Shown one piece after another: positions 21,601-34,123 of a stretch of DNA of 64,000 nt. Under the pieces are notes generated by a model. That model ran no database searches. It saw only the letters and a program-made list of their open reading frames with translations, and had not been told where the DNA came from. The stretch's first letter is position 1; each line of letters begins with the position of its first letter. A program made the translations under genes and the position numbers. The DNA comes from Undaria pinnatifida (lineage: Eukaryota; Sar; Phaeophyceae; Laminariales; Alariaceae), in the NCBI GenBank assembly GCA_012845835.1, contig JABAKD010000012.1, positions 4,979,674 to 5,043,673 on the forward strand. Direction: 5' to 3'.

Positions 21601-24600
21601 CCCGGACGAAACAGCTCCCCGGGTAGTGTGGGACTTGCTCTATAGCGCACCCACCAAACAAAACCCAACGACTGGCTACTTACTGCCTTACACGCACGAC
21701 AGCACACACACGATCCTGGAAACAACCGCTATTGTACTTTTTTGCTTTTTTTGTCCTCCAGCGGACGGGCATCAAAACAAAGCTTAAGCTCACCACACTT
21801 CCATTTTCTATACATGTCGTGTGTCAATTTAACTCCAAACCCAGCGCTAGCTGGCACGCCCTCCGGCCCGACGGCCACCGGGGCTACGGCGGCGCAAGCC
21901 GCCTATATAGCCTACGGACGCGTGAGTATGTCGACCCGACCTGATCCCCCCCTTCCCAGCCAACAACCCCCAGCTGGGGATCAGGTGCGGTGGAGATAGC
22001 CACCCGGACGAAACAGCTCCCCGGGTAGTGTGGGACTTGCTCTATAGCGCACCCACCAAACAAAACCCAACGACTGGCTACTTACTGCCTTACACGCACG
22101 ACAGCACACACACGATCTGGAAACAACCGCTATTGTACTTTTTTTGCTTTTTTTGTCCTCCAGCGGACGGGCATCAAAACAAAGCTTAAGCTCACCACAC
22201 TTCCATTTTCTATACATGTCGTGTGTCAATTTAACTCCAAACCCAGCGCTAGCTGGCACGCCCTCCGGCCCGACGGCCACCGGGGCTACGGCGGCGCAAG
22301 CCGCCTATATAGCCTACGGACGCGTGAGTATGTCGACCCGACCTGATCCCCCCCTTCCCAGCCAACAACCCCCAGCTGGGGATCAGGTGCGGTGGAGATA
22401 GCCACCCGGACGAAACAGCTCCCCGGGTAGTGTGGGACTTGCTCTATAGCGCACCCACCAAACAAAACCCAACGACTGGCTACTTACTGCCTTACACGCA
22501 CGACAGCACACACACGATCTGGAAACAACCGCTATTGTACTTTTTTTGCTTTTTTTGTCCTCCAGCGGACGGGCATCAAAACAAAGCTTAAGCTCACCAC
22601 ACTTCCATTTTCTATACATGTCGTGTGTCAATTTAACTCCAAACCCAGCGCTAGCTGGCACGCCCTCCGGCCCGACGGCCACCGGGGCTACGGCGGCGCA
22701 AGCCGCCTATATAGCCTACGGACGCGTGAGTATGTCGACCCGACCTGATCCCCCCCTTCCCAGCCAACAACCCCCAGCTGGGGATCAGGTGCGGTGGAGA
22801 TAGCCACCCGGACGAAACAGCTCCCCGGGTAGTGTGGGACTTGCTCTATAGCGCACCCACCAAACAAAACCCAACGATTGGCTACTTACTGCCTTACACG
22901 CACGACAGCACACACACGATCCGGAAACAACCGCTATTGTACTTTTTTTGCTTTTTTTGTCCTCCAGCGGACGGGCATCAAAACAAAGCTTAAGCTCACC
23001 ACACTTCCATTTTCTATACATGTCGTGTGTCAATTTAACTCCAAACCCAGCGCTAGCTGGCACGCCCTCCGGCCCGACGGCCACCGGGGCTACGGCGGCG
23101 CAAGCCGCCTATATAGCCTACGGACGCGTGAGTATGTCGACCCGACCTGATCCCCCCCTTCCCAGCCAACAACCCCCAGCTGGGGATCAGGTGCGGTGGA
23201 GATAGCCACCCGGACGAAACAGCTCCCCGGGTAGTGTGGGACTTGCTCTATAGCGCACCCACCAAACAAAACCCAACGATTGGCTACTTACTGCCTTACA
23301 CGCACGACAGCACACACACGATCTGGAAACAACCGCTATTGTACTTTTTTTGCTTTTTTTGTCCTCCAGCGGACGGGCATCAAAACAAAGCTTAAGCTCA
23401 CCACACTTCCATTTTCTATACATGTCGTGTGTCAATTTAACTCCAAACCCAGCGCTAGCTGGCACGCCCTCCGGCCCGACGGCCACCGGGGCTACGGCGG
23501 CGCAAGCCGCCTATATAGCCTACGGACGCGTGAGTATGTCGACCCGACCTGATCCCCCCCTTCCCAGCCAACAACCCCCAGCTGGGGATCAGGTGCGGTG
23601 GAGATAGCCACCCGGACGAAACAGCTCCCCGGGTAGTGTGGGACTTGCTCTATAGCGCACCCACCAAACAAAACCCAACGATTGGCTACTTACTGCCTTA
23701 CACGCACGACAGCACACACACGATCTGGAAACAACCGCTATTGTACTTTTTTTGCTTTTTTTGTCCTCCAGCGGACGGGCATCAAAACAAAGCTTAAGCT
23801 CACCACACTTCCATTTTCTATACATGTCGTGTGTCAATTTAACTCCAAACCCAGCGCTAGCTGGCACGCCCTCCGGCCCGACGGCCACCGGGGCTACGGC
23901 GGCGCAAGCCGCCTATATAGCCTACGGACGCGTGAGTATGTCGACCCGACCTGATCCCCCCCTTCCCAGCCAACAACCCCCAGCTGGGGATCAGGTGCGG
24001 TGGAGATAGCCACCCGGACGAAACAGCTCCCCGGGTAGTGTGGGACTTGCTCTATAGCGCACCCACCAAACAAAACCCAACGATTGGCTACTTACTGCCT
24101 TACACGCACGACAGCACACACACGATCTGGAAACAACCGCTATTGTACTTTTTTTGCTTTTTTTGTCCTCCAGCGGACGGGCATCAAAACAAAGCTTAAG
24201 CTCACCACACTTCCATTTTCTATACATGTCGTGTGTCAATTTAACTCCAAACCCAGCGCTAGCTGGCACGCCCTCCGGCCCGACGGCCACCGGGGCTACG
24301 GCGGCGCAAGCCGCCTATATAGCCTACGGACGCGTGAGTATGTCGACCCGACCTGATCCCCCCCTTCCCAGCCAACAACCCCCAGCTGGGGATCAGGTGC
24401 GGTGGAGATAGCCACCCGGACGAAACAGCTCCCCGGGTAGTGTGGGACTTGCTCTATAGCGCACCCACCAAACAAAACCCAACGATTGGCTACTTACTGC
24501 CTTACACGCACGACAGCACACACACGATCTGGAAACAACCGCTATTGTACTTTTTTTGCTTTTTTTGTCCTCCAGCGGACGGGCATCAAAACAAAGCTTA

Positions 24601-27334
24601 AGCTCACCACACTTCCATTTTCTATACATGTCGTGTGTCAATTTAACTCCAAACCCAGCGCTAGCTGGCACGCCCTCCGGCCCGACGGCCACCGGGGCTA
24701 CGGCGGCGCAAGCCGCCTATATAGCCTACGGACGCGTGAGTATGTCGACCCGACCTGATCCCCCCCTTCCCAGCCAACAACCCCCAGCTGGGGATCAGGT
24801 GCGGTGGAGATAGCCACCCGGACGAAACAGCTCCCCGGGTAGTGTGGGACTTGCTCTATAGCGCACCCACCAAACAAAACCCAACGAACGGCTACTTACT
24901 GCCTTACACGCACGACAGCACACACACGATCTGGAAACAACCGCTATTGTACTTTTTTTGCTTTTTTTGTCCTCCAGCGGACGGGCATCAAAACAAAGCT
25001 TAAGCTCACCACACTTCCATTTTCTATACATGTCGTGTGTCAATTTAACTCCAAACCCAGCGCTAGCTGGCACGCCCTCCGGCCCGACGGCCACCGGGGC
25101 TACGGCGGCGCAAGCCGCCTATATAGCCTACGGACGCGTGAGTATGTCGACCCGACCTGATCCCCCCCTTCCCAGCCAACAACCCCCAGCTGGGGATCAG
25201 GTGCGGTGGAGATAGCCACCCGGACGAAACAGCTCCCCGGGTAGTGTGGGACTTGCTCTATAGCGCACCCACCAAACAAAACCCAACGATTGGCTACTTA
25301 CTGCCTTACACGCACGACAGCACACACACGATCCGGAAACAACCGCTATTGTACTTTTTTTGCTTTTTTTGTCCTCCAGCGGACGGGCATCAAAACAAAG
25401 CTTAAGCTCACCACACTTCCATTTTCTATACATGTCGTGTGTCAATTTAACTCCAAACCCAGCGCTAGCTGGCACGCCCTCCGGCCCGACGGCCACCGGG
25501 GCTACGGCGGCGCAAGCCGCCTATATAGCCTACGGACGCGTGAGTATGTCGACCCGACCTGATCCCCCCCTTCCCAGCCAACAACCCCCAGCTGGGGATC
25601 AGGTGCGGTGGAGATAGCCACCCGGACGAAACAGCTCCCCGGGTAGTGTGGGACTTGCTCTATAGCGCACCCACCAAACAAAACCCAACGAACGGCTACT
25701 TACTGCCTTACACGCACGACAGCACACACACGATCCGGAAACAACCGCTATTGTACTCTTTTTGCTTTTTTTGTCCTCCAGCGGACGGGTATCAAAACAA
25801 AGGTTAAGCTCACCACACTTCTATTTTCTATACATGTCGTGTGTCAATTTAACTCCAAACCCAGCGCTAGCTGGCACGCCCTCCGGCCCGACGGTCACCG
25901 GGGCTACGGCGGCGCAAGCCGCCTATATAGCCTACGGACGCGTGAGTATGTCGACCCGACCTGATCCCCCGCTTCCCAGCCAACAACCCCCAGCTGGGGA
26001 TCAGGTGCGGTGGAGATAGCCATCCGGACGAAACAGCTCCCCGGGTAGTATGGGACTTGCTCTATAGCGCACCCACCAAACAAAACCCAACGAACGGCTA
26101 CTTACTGCCTTACACGCACGACAACACACACACGATCTGAAAACAACCGCTATTATACTTTTTTTGCTTTTTTTGTCCTCCAGCGGACGGGCATCAAAAC
26201 AAAGCTTAAGCTCACCACACTTCCATTTTCTATACATGTCGTGTGTCAATTTAACTTCAAACCCAGCGCTAGCTGGCACGCCCTCCGGCCCGACGGCCAC
26301 CGGGGCTACGGCGGCGCAAGCCGCCTATATAGCCTACGGACGCGTGAGTATGTCGACCCGACCTGATCCCCCCCTTCCCAGCCAACAACCCCCAGCTGGG
26401 GATCAGGTGCGGTGGAGATAGCCATCCGGACCAAACAGCTCCCCGGGTAGTGTGGGACTTGCTCTATAGCGCACCCACCAAACAAAACCCAACGAACGGC
26501 TACTTACTGCCTTACACGCACGACAGCACACACACGATCTGGAAACAACCGCTATTGTACTTTTTTTGCTTTTTTTGTCCTCCAGCGGACGGGCATCAAA
26601 ACAAAGCTTAAGCTCACCACACTTCCATTTTCTATACACGTCGTGTGTCAATTTAACTCCAAACCCGGCGCTAGCTGGCACGCCCTCCGGCCCGACGGCC
26701 ACCGGGGCTACGGCGGCGCAAGCCGCCTATATAGCCTACGGACGCGTGAGTATGTCGACCCGACCTGACCCCCCCCTTCCCAGCCAACAACCCCCAGCTG
26801 GGGATCAGGTGCGGTGGAGATAGCCACCCGGACGAAACAGCTCCCCGGGTAGTGTGGGACTTGCTCTATAGCGCACCCACCAAACAAAACCCGACGAACG
26901 GCTACTTGCTGCCTTACACGCACGACAACACACACACGATCTGGAAACAACCGCGTTTGTACTTTTTTTGCTTTTTTGGTCCTCCAGCGGACGGGCATCA
27001 AAACAAAGCTTAAGCTCACCACACTTCCATTTTATATACATGTCGTGTGTCAATTTAACTCCAAACCCAGCGCTAGCTGGCACGCCCTCCGGCCCGACGG
27101 CCACCGGGGCTACGGCGGCGCAAGCCGCCTATATAGCCTACGGACGCGTGAGTATGTCGACCCGACCTGATCCCCCCCTTCCCAGCCAAGAACCCCCAGC
27201 TGCGGATCAGGTGCGGTGGAGATAGCCACCCGGACGAAACAGCTCCCCGGGTGGTGTGGGACTTGCTCTATAGCGCACCCACCAAACAAAACCCAACGAA
27301 CGGCTACTTACTGCCCTACACGCAAGGCAGCACG
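15671..27334. repeat. 402 bp satellite, 29 tandem copies
   Basis: The same landmark recurs every 402 bp (for example the start after a T-rich tract at 15710, 16112, 16514 ... 26968), giving 29 copies. Copies 11, 12 and 16 carry a 1 bp insertion (GATCCTGG for GATCTGG). Most copies are identical over hundreds of bases, while the last four diverge. Each unit has a T7-GC-T7 tract, a GGCGGC-GCAA-GCCGCC hairpin, a CTATATAG box and a CCTGATCCCC/GGGGATCAGG inverted repeat. Short open frames on both strands (85 and 99 codons) recur only because the unit recurs. 402 is divisible by 3, but every frame contains stops, so the array is not a repetitive gene. The right end merges into an inverted Q fragment. 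Confidence 0.97.
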
Positions 27335-28070
27335 TATTTTCGGACGAGGTATTCCTGGGCAGGTGGTTGGTTTTGGCGTGTTACGCGGTTTATCGCGATC
27401 CGTTTATAACACACACGTATCCCGGCCAACATTCCCAACGGGTGGGATTTTTTTTGTGTTATGCCATAGTCTCCGCGTGGTTGCCGGTATTCGCCGGCAC
27501 TCATGCTTCGGGTACGGCAGGTCAGTTGTTCGACCTTTCTCAATTTTCAACAGGCAGTAAAAATCATTACCACACACATAAACGTAGTCTACGCATACAT
27601 TTTTCAAATATGTCCAAGATTTCTTCATAGACTAACATGGCACTCTTTACTGCCGTTGGGGCCGGTATATAAGGTAGACGCCACCCGGGAACGATAGGAT
27701 CCCATCCCGTGATCCAAATCCATCCGCACATCTACAACTCCGACGACCCGGGGACGAAAACGTATATCGCTCGTGTTGATACCTTCCCTCATAGTGTGAA
27801 ATTTTCAAATTCACCGGCCGATTGGTTATTGGCTGGCGCTTGTATATATAGGGTCAGCTGCACCCGGGAAGGATAGGGTCCCACCCCCGGTCGAACGATC
27901 ATTATATATATACAAGTGTTGAAAACATGGCGAAGAAAACTGAGTTCGACCGTGTTGACACCGCCCATCACGGTGGGGAAATTCCAATCCCGTTGGCTAA
28001 TAATTGAAAACGTCATCTGTGAATACTACCGATTGAATAGTCTAAACTCAAATTTGCAAGCTGCGTGGTA
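27335..28070 (-). repeat. Inverted fragments of Q and its hairpin module
   Basis: Right of the satellite, 27480-27530 is the reverse complement of the Q end and hairpin module (GCCGGTATTCGCCGGC with CATGCTTCGGGTA). The stretch 27660-28020 holds two inverted ~180 bp units, each with a TATATA or GTATATA motif next to CACCCGGGAA and ending near CCAATCCCGTTGGC. No gene is seen. Confidence 0.65.
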
Positions 28071-28214
28071 CATATATATTTCATTTATGATATAGTGTTT
28101 GTGAGTTAAACCTACGATATAGTTGTTAACAAACAGTTGCACAGTTTATGCGGAAGCTTTATAAACGCAGTACAGAACCGCATAGGTGCGGCGCAACTAA
28201 AAAGTCTTCACAAC

Positions 28215-29260
28215 ATGGAAAACAACAGCACAAAAATATTAGCGACAATGGCAAAGCGCCTCCCGCGATTTGACGGGAAGGATAAACACGGCTATCGCGA
28301 CTGAAAAGATGGAGAATAGGTCCCCCTCAGTATGCCAGCTCCAGCTATCTTCGACATATTCATGGAGTGGGAAAAATCAAATCCGACACTAGGCGGCAAC
28401 TGGCCAACTGGCAATGGAACAATGTCAACTCAGTCCTCTTCCAAAGCTGCGAACGGAAGAGCCACTGCAGTTGTACGACGCTATGAGGGCTAGACACCGG
28501 ACGATAGTCTCGGAGACGGGCAGAAGGCCAGGAAGACGCTTGAGGATAAAGACGATGCCGTCAGCAACGTCGTCGTCAGGAGCTCCGCAAGGAACTGGGA
28601 AAAGCGATTTTTGAACATTGGCGCAGGGGGACAATATCGGTCCGTGTCACTGTTTCCGTCGCTTCAGGGACCTCGAGTTCGGGCTGGAGTACATTAAATC
28701 CACGATGCGCAATGTGTACGTGGACCTCCTGTCACGTTCTTCAAGCACGCCATCAGCTGCAGGACGCGGGGTCACCATGCAAACGAAGGATAGCCTCCGT
28801 GGTGTGAAGTGATACATCTGGAGGCAGTTTGGATACCGCAAGGCGGATTGTCCCAAGTACAACCCCTGCCAGAAGACCAGGAAAGAAGGGTCTTCCAAAA
28901 GGGGCTCTCTGCGCAAAACGACGTCTCATACCGATGATGAGTAACAAGCAAAAGGTAACAAGCATCATACTTAATGGCAATAGAAACTACAGTAGGTGGA
29001 CACGGATCCAAACTGTGCTTGATACATCTGACTGCGCCTCATGCGACGAGAGTGCAAACTTCATAGGAGGCAGGCCAACAAGGGCAACGCTAACTGCACC
29101 AAGAACTATCAGCAGCATCATCAAAGGGACACAAAGCCCATTTGGCGGCACACAAGTTAAGAAGCCCAACGTGTTCATAACACCGGCGCCCGAGTACGAA
29201 AGAATATCTCAATGGACTCTCGATCGCAACGCTTGGGTTGTTTGGGCAGAACTCTGAAGA
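28215..29260 (+). pseudogene. Copia gag remnant of element 2
   Basis: The ATG at 28215 starts a typical gag opening (MAKRLPRFDGKD), but a TGA follows within 30 codons. Later pieces in other frames show a gag-like linker and a degraded zinc-knuckle region near 28810-28870 (RKADCPKYNPC) with the first ligands lost. Multiple stops make it non-functional. Confidence 0.7.
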
Positions 29261-29640
29261 CTCAGCCTTCATGGCAGTCAGCGCCGAGGAGGTCGACAAG
29301 TACACAGGAAACCCCATCAACAATAAATCTTCGGCGATTTACCTGGACAGCGGAGCACCCGAGCACTACTTTGACAACGTTCCCTGGCTAAGGGGGAGGT
29401 TATCTGACTACGAAATCCTCGAGGAACCGCGCGAAATCACTACAATAGTAGAGACAAACACCAGCTGGAAGGAGATGCTACCGGCATCATCACCGGTGCT
29501 ATTATCGACAAAGCGGGAGTAAAACAGACAGTGAAAATTCCGATCGCGGTGATACCCGGTCCAGGACGCAACCTCTTCTCGGTTCCTCAGGCTACGCTAC
29601 AAGGCGCCACCACTTCGTTCGCGGCCAACGCTTGACGCAT
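29238..29640 (+). pseudogene. Copia protease remnant of element 2
   Basis: An aspartic protease motif AIYLDSGAPEHYFDN is clear near 29335, preceded by a copia-like linker. After a stop at 29520, the next frame continues PIAVIPGPGRNLFSVPQA, the conserved C-terminal half of the protease. The split means a frameshift within the domain. Confidence 0.8.
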
Positions 29641-30840
29641 CAAGACCGGCAGCAACGGGATACATTTTGTAGGGAGGGTTTCGAACTGCGACGTCTGTGC
29701 AATCAGGAAAAGAACCCAACGAGCGCACCCGAAGAAAGCTAACCTCAACATTAGCAACACTTTTGGGCTGGTCTACACCGATCTGATGGGGTCAGTTTCA
29801 CCTACAGGGCTGGCAGGCGTCGAGTACGCGAGCAAATCACCGACGAGTACACCAAGTGGGCATAATTATTCCTCATCCAGGCTAAACGGGAAGCCAAGCC
29901 CATCGATCACTTTACAAAGCAGCCCAGCATATTCGGGACATCCGCGAGCGAACGCAAGAAGGACTTCAACGGGCCATCAATCGCGACGCTTGGACTGTTT
30001 GAGCAGACCCCGGACGACTAAAAAACCGTTCAAAGGGGGAAAAAATGGCGATAAGTTCAAATGCCTTTTCAAAGTCGTGGGACTACGGAAATGTGCTCTT
30101 TGGAGGGACGCATCGACACGGAAATGGGAACCATGGAGCAGCAACAACGCCTGCAAGTCTAGCTACATTGCCTTAAACGGAACTACCCACAGCTACTTCG
30201 TGTTCTACTTATACTACTCCTTCATTATCCCATCAGCTACTCATCATCCATCACAGTGCCTTCATCACCACGAACATCAACGTCTTAACGCCAAACGGAA
30301 AGAACGCGTTCAGCAAGTCATGACACGGAACCTTCAGCGGAACAAAACACGAAGAAAGCATCTTCGGCAGCATTATCATCGTCATTTTCGACATAATCTT
30401 CGACAACAAACCTGGTGGAAGCTACATCAGCCTAATCACTACCGCACATAGCAAAGGCGGCTTCAGCAGGATTAACGGCAGCTGCTACATCAGTTCCAGT
30501 AGCTGCATTTTCTTCATCACAAGCTTCAGCTTCATCGGCTGCTTCTGCTTCACCAGCAACAACAATGGCAATCCGGCAAAACAATCATTTACGAGCAGCA
30601 AGGGGCGGCACCAAGGCGCGACGACCAAGAGAGCACGGGACAGCACAGCACCTCATCTGATCTACACCGATCATCGTCATCGTCATTCGCTTCACAAGCC
30701 ATCAGCCACTTTTACAGCAGCGTCATCAATATCATCAGATTCATCCAATGCAACAGCTCCATGGTCTACGTCTACTACACAACCGACGACTCCATCGACA
30801 ACACGGCGAATACGAGTAAGAACAGGACGCCATCGTCACT
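29640..30840 (+). pseudogene. Copia integrase remnant and low-complexity linker of element 2
   Basis: At 29690 the zinc-binding CDVCAIRKR of the pre-integrase region is followed by LVYTDLMGSVSPTGLAG, the start of the integrase core with its first catalytic Asp. The remaining catalytic residues cannot be found. From about 30180 to 30840 the DNA is a degenerate CATCA/CTTCATCAG repeat, encoding Ser/His-rich nonsense in all frames. Confidence 0.7.
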
Positions 30841-31500
30841 CTCTACCAGACCTGATGCTTGCTGGAGGCGACAAGGCGGTACTCAAGAGTATGATAAAGG
30901 AAAAGCTAATGGGCCGCTTTGCTAAAACGGACATAGGAGACATATCGCTGACATTCGACATGCGAGTCACCCGAAACCGTGAAAGCGGGGCACTCACCAT
31001 CTCTCACGCAGACTACACCAAGTTCGTGCTCGAAAAGCACGGAAAAGGGGGGAGTGCAAAATACGTGAGCACGCCCGCAGCAGGAAAGGAACTGTCTCGT
31101 GACCAGTCAAAAGGGGGACTCCATAACGACTCAGGAAAGCAACGATATCAGGTAATCACAAGTTCATTAATATACCTGGCTCAAGCGACTCGCTACGACA
31201 TCCTCTATGCCGTCAACCAAATTGTGAGAGCCATGTCAAGGCCATCCAATGAAAACACAGGGGCGGCCAAGCTCGTTCTCTATTACCTTGGCGGCACGAT
31301 CGACTACGACATCACCTACAAGACAGAAGGTTTCGCCGTAACCGTTTTTCGGGTGCTTATGGGGGCAACAACCCGGACAACGGCCCAGTGAGGTTTAAGG
31401 AAAGCAAGATTAGCACTCACTACGTGCCGACCGAGGATATCACCTCAGATTTAGGGACGAAGTCTCTCAACAAGCATCGTCACCGTTACCTCATTGGGCT
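30831..31500 (+). pseudogene. Copia RT end and RNase H remnant of element 2
   Basis: The frame enters at DLMLAGGDKAVLKSMIKEKL, the sequence that directly follows the RT xxDD box. Here only one Asp remains and the palm is absent upstream. It continues through ISHADYTKFVLEKHG and SSLIYLAQATRYDILYAVNQ into the connection region. RNase H is mostly deleted, and the tail HYVPTEDITSDLGTKSLNKHRHRYLIGL is the copia C-terminus. Deletion rather than point decay is the main damage. Confidence 0.85.
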
Positions 31501-32062
31501 TTCAGGGCCTGAACAAACATCACCGACTTCAACGGGACGATCTGACAACATCACGGATATATCCTGGGGCGGATACGGCAGAGGCTTTTACAACAAGGGA
31601 CTGCAGCAGATCTATCGGCGGATGTACCATTTTCAACCGTATTTTTATCAGCTGTTTCAGCTTCATCCTTTCAGCTTCATCAGTTCATCTTCATCAGCTT
31701 CATAAGCTTCATCAGTGGCGTCTTGCGGAACGTAGTTCAGACTCTCGTCGGTATTTAAACGAGAAGTATTGTTTGAAATACATAAGGATTTATCTACATC
31801 CACATTGCCGCCGTCAACACACGGGCCTGATTGTGTTGTTCTTTAGTATTTTGATATTCTGAGTATCAGTTTCAACATTAATAGCGTACACATGCACTAA
31901 CACTTATTGAATTGGCGAGCTCAACAGTGAAAGAGGACACCAGTTGCGACGACCTTTCACTGCACAAGCTTTAAGTTAAGCGCTAAGCCCAGGGTAGGGT
32001 GTAACAAGGCATTTATTTGCGACATTAGCCTCTTTGTAGACGCGATTTTCATTCAGGGGGAG
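31500..32062 (+). other. 3' untranslated part of Copia element 2
   Basis: Between the copia C-terminus and the LTR there are CTTCATCAG-type repeats (31640-31715) and no gene. The stretch ends in the purine tract CAGGGGGAG directly before the LTR. Confidence 0.6.
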
Positions 32063-32745
32063 TGTTAAGAAATAGGCAACAGCAGCCTTTTCTCTTGAAA
32101 AAAAGTTCAGTAGCTACTACAACAAAACAGCAGTATTCCTAGGCAACGCTCAGCAGCATAGAGTACTGCTAAATAAGCAAAAGTATCGTAGTCAGCGTTA
32201 TGCGATCGGTTTACCTAAGCAGTAGTACGTACGAGAAATGCGGTGTAAGATACGAGCAATATTGCGGCGCAATAACGTACGTTTAGCAGCGTTCAGGTAA
32301 TGTGATTTAGGTTGACTGTTGGGACGTTGACGTAGCTAAGCTCCCACGAACAAACCTCAGGGAACGTTGCCGTAGGCATTGTAGACCACGAACAAGCTTC
32401 AGGCAACGATGCTCTACGTAGACCAGGCAACCACCCGTAGAGTACATCTGCCCGTAGCATGGTCATTGTGCCGTATTGATCACGTGATGGTCAGCCCCGC
32501 CTCGGTCACTCTCCTTCCTCTTCCTTTCCTCTCCCTCTTGTTCTTGATCTGTCTTCTTGCCCACAAGCGGCTACTTTCAAGCATGAAACATCTTCTTTGA
32601 GATCCAAGCGCCAGCAAGGTAGCTTGACCACTACCAGTGCAAGCCTGTGCTACCACTTGCCAACGGTATTCCAAACGAATATCGAACAATAAATTATGCA
32701 GTTTGTTGCGTGTTGCTTTCGCATTAACCGTTGTTTCTACCCAAC
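32063..32745 (+). repeat. 3' LTR of Copia element 2
   Basis: It opens TGTTAAGAAATAGG just after the purine tract CAGGGGGAG and appears to end near CTACCCAACCA. It contains a CCTCTTCCTTTCC-type pyrimidine stretch and an AATAAA at about 32686. The left boundary is well supported. The right boundary is inferred from the point where Q-type sequence (ACACCCGGTGTCCGTGC) starts. Confidence 0.75.
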
Positions 32746-33560
32746 CACAGCAGTACACCCGGTGTCCGTGCTGAGATTATCTATCATCCTAGAGAGATAC
32801 AAACAATGTGGTCGCTGACTGTGAGACAGAAACCCAAACAACCGCAATTAAATCAAGGTAAAGCCCTGCGTACCGATATTCAACCAATAAATGCATTACT
32901 CGTACAACAGTACACACTACTATGGGATATTTTTCCAAAATGAAAATCCTTTTTTTTTCGACAAAATAAGATGCTAGTGTCGCAAAATCATTCCATGTTG
33001 GCTCGTGAAAGTATGGGGTACAAGGGCTCCGCTCCACGGGCGGCTGACGCCGCCCGCTACGCTCGCGCAAGGACGAATGCAACTAAACCATGTAAAGGAG
33101 GCAGAAAGAAGAGGCCCATGATCTGGATGCGAACAGCGAATTGATAATGCCAAGAGCTGCTTGTGCAGAGTTAATTACCTGTGCTGTGCTGTGTGCTTGT
33201 TGGCGATGTAACGTTCTGATCAGCAGTACGGGTGTAATTTGCATAGGGGGAAAATCATGGGGACCGAGAGAGATCAAATGAAGAAAAAGCAAAGAGATGG
33301 GTGCACAACACGTATACCTGGTACTGCTTTATGTTCGAAAGAACGCACAGCGCAACACGACACAGCACCGTAGCTCAAGGCACGGCACCGCACCGCACCG
33401 CACGGCACCGCACGGCACTGCGCTGCTGAGCTACATATAGCTGGGCTGATCTGAACCGGGCGTGCATCATTGTGATTCAACAACGTAGTACATGGTATGT
33501 ACAAACCTGGTGTAGTAGTACTGGTACGTGGTTTTGAATTTTGAAAATAAAAATAAAAAT
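32746..33560. other. Q fragment and featureless DNA
   Basis: 32750-32870 matches the left part of Q (TCATCCTAGAGAGATACAA at 8129 and 32788). From 32880 to 33560 I see no gene; there is a short GGCAC/CGCAC microsatellite at 33375-33425. Confidence 0.55.
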
Positions 33561-34123
33561 GTGACAAGCGCTCAGAAGCGCTGTTTCGGGCATCCGAGCC
33601 CCCGCGCAGCCGTCCGGAGAGGAGAATATCTTAAAGGTAGTGTGGGAAGCAAAAAAATGGAGGCCGCTCAGGAAATCAATATTTGCAAGTAGGTCTATAG
33701 GACTCCACTAGACCACAGAGTCACTGTGACTTTGTGGTCTAGTGGATAGACTGTCCGCTTCTGAGCCTGTGATGTGCGTGGGTTCGAATCCCGGTATCAT
33801 GGGGGGGAAATGATATGTGGGACAATCCACTAGACCACAGATTCACTGTAGCTTTGTGGTCTAGTGGATAGACTGTACGCTTCTGAGCCTGGTTGTGCGT
33901 GGGTTCCAAACCCGGTGTCATCGGAATAAATGAACAAAAATTGATACTTCTAAAGAAAGCATTGGCAGTATAGCCATAAAAAAAGGAAACGGTGAGAAGC
34001 GCTGAGAAGTGCTGTTTCAGACATCCGAACCCGCTCAGCCGTCCTGAGAGGAGAATATCCTAAAGTTAGTGTGGGAATCGAAAAAAATGGAGGCCGCTCA
34101 GGAAATCGATTTTTTGTGAGTAG
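33561..34123 (+). mobile_element. Terminal-repeat element enclosing two tRNA-like units
   Basis: Direct repeats of about 132 bp (33561-33697 and 33991-34123) share GAGGAGAATATC and AATGGAGGCCGCTCAGGAAATC. They flank a ~293 bp interior with two tandem tRNA-like units (see 33704-33925). The layout recalls a TRIM, that is a miniature LTR element, but the repeats lack clear TG...CA ends and the interior has no obvious polypurine tract. A plain segmental duplication of a tRNA-derived repeat is the alternative. Confidence 0.45.
33704..33925 (+). repeat. Two tRNA-like units with palindromic 5' ends
   Basis: Each unit starts with an inverted repeat, TCCACTAGACCACA facing TGTGGTCTAGTGGA, with 20 bp arms (33704-33723/33727-33746, one mismatch; 33826-33845/33849-33868, about three). 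Each right arm runs into a tRNA-like body with a good A box, a pairing D stem (GTCT with AGAC), an Arg/Gln-like CTTCTGA anticodon region and, in unit 1, a B box GGGTTCGAATCCC. Acceptor and anticodon stems do not pair, so functional tRNAs are unlikely. Confidence 0.65.

Larger units (their letters stand above)
28070..32745 (+). mobile_element. Second Copia element, truncated and decayed
   Basis: A plus-strand Copia remnant runs in order gag start (28215), protease, GAG-pre-integrase, first part of integrase, a low-complexity stretch, the end of RT, RNase H remnants, a purine tract CAGGGGGAG and one LTR (32063 on). No upstream LTR partner is visible, and most of integrase and the RT palm are missing. 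Sequence motifs differ from element 1, so this is a different lineage and not a rearranged piece of it. It lies next to a 5' fragment of Q (32746 on). Confidence 0.85.

Noticed and set aside
15671-27334. A family of 85- and 99-codon genes on both strands of the satellite
   Set aside because: They repeat because the DNA repeats. Copies with the 1 bp insertion shift the 99-codon frame without consequence, and no start context or known domain is present.
33731-33803. A functional tRNA gene
   Set aside because: A box, D stem and B box are good, but the acceptor and anticodon stems do not pair.
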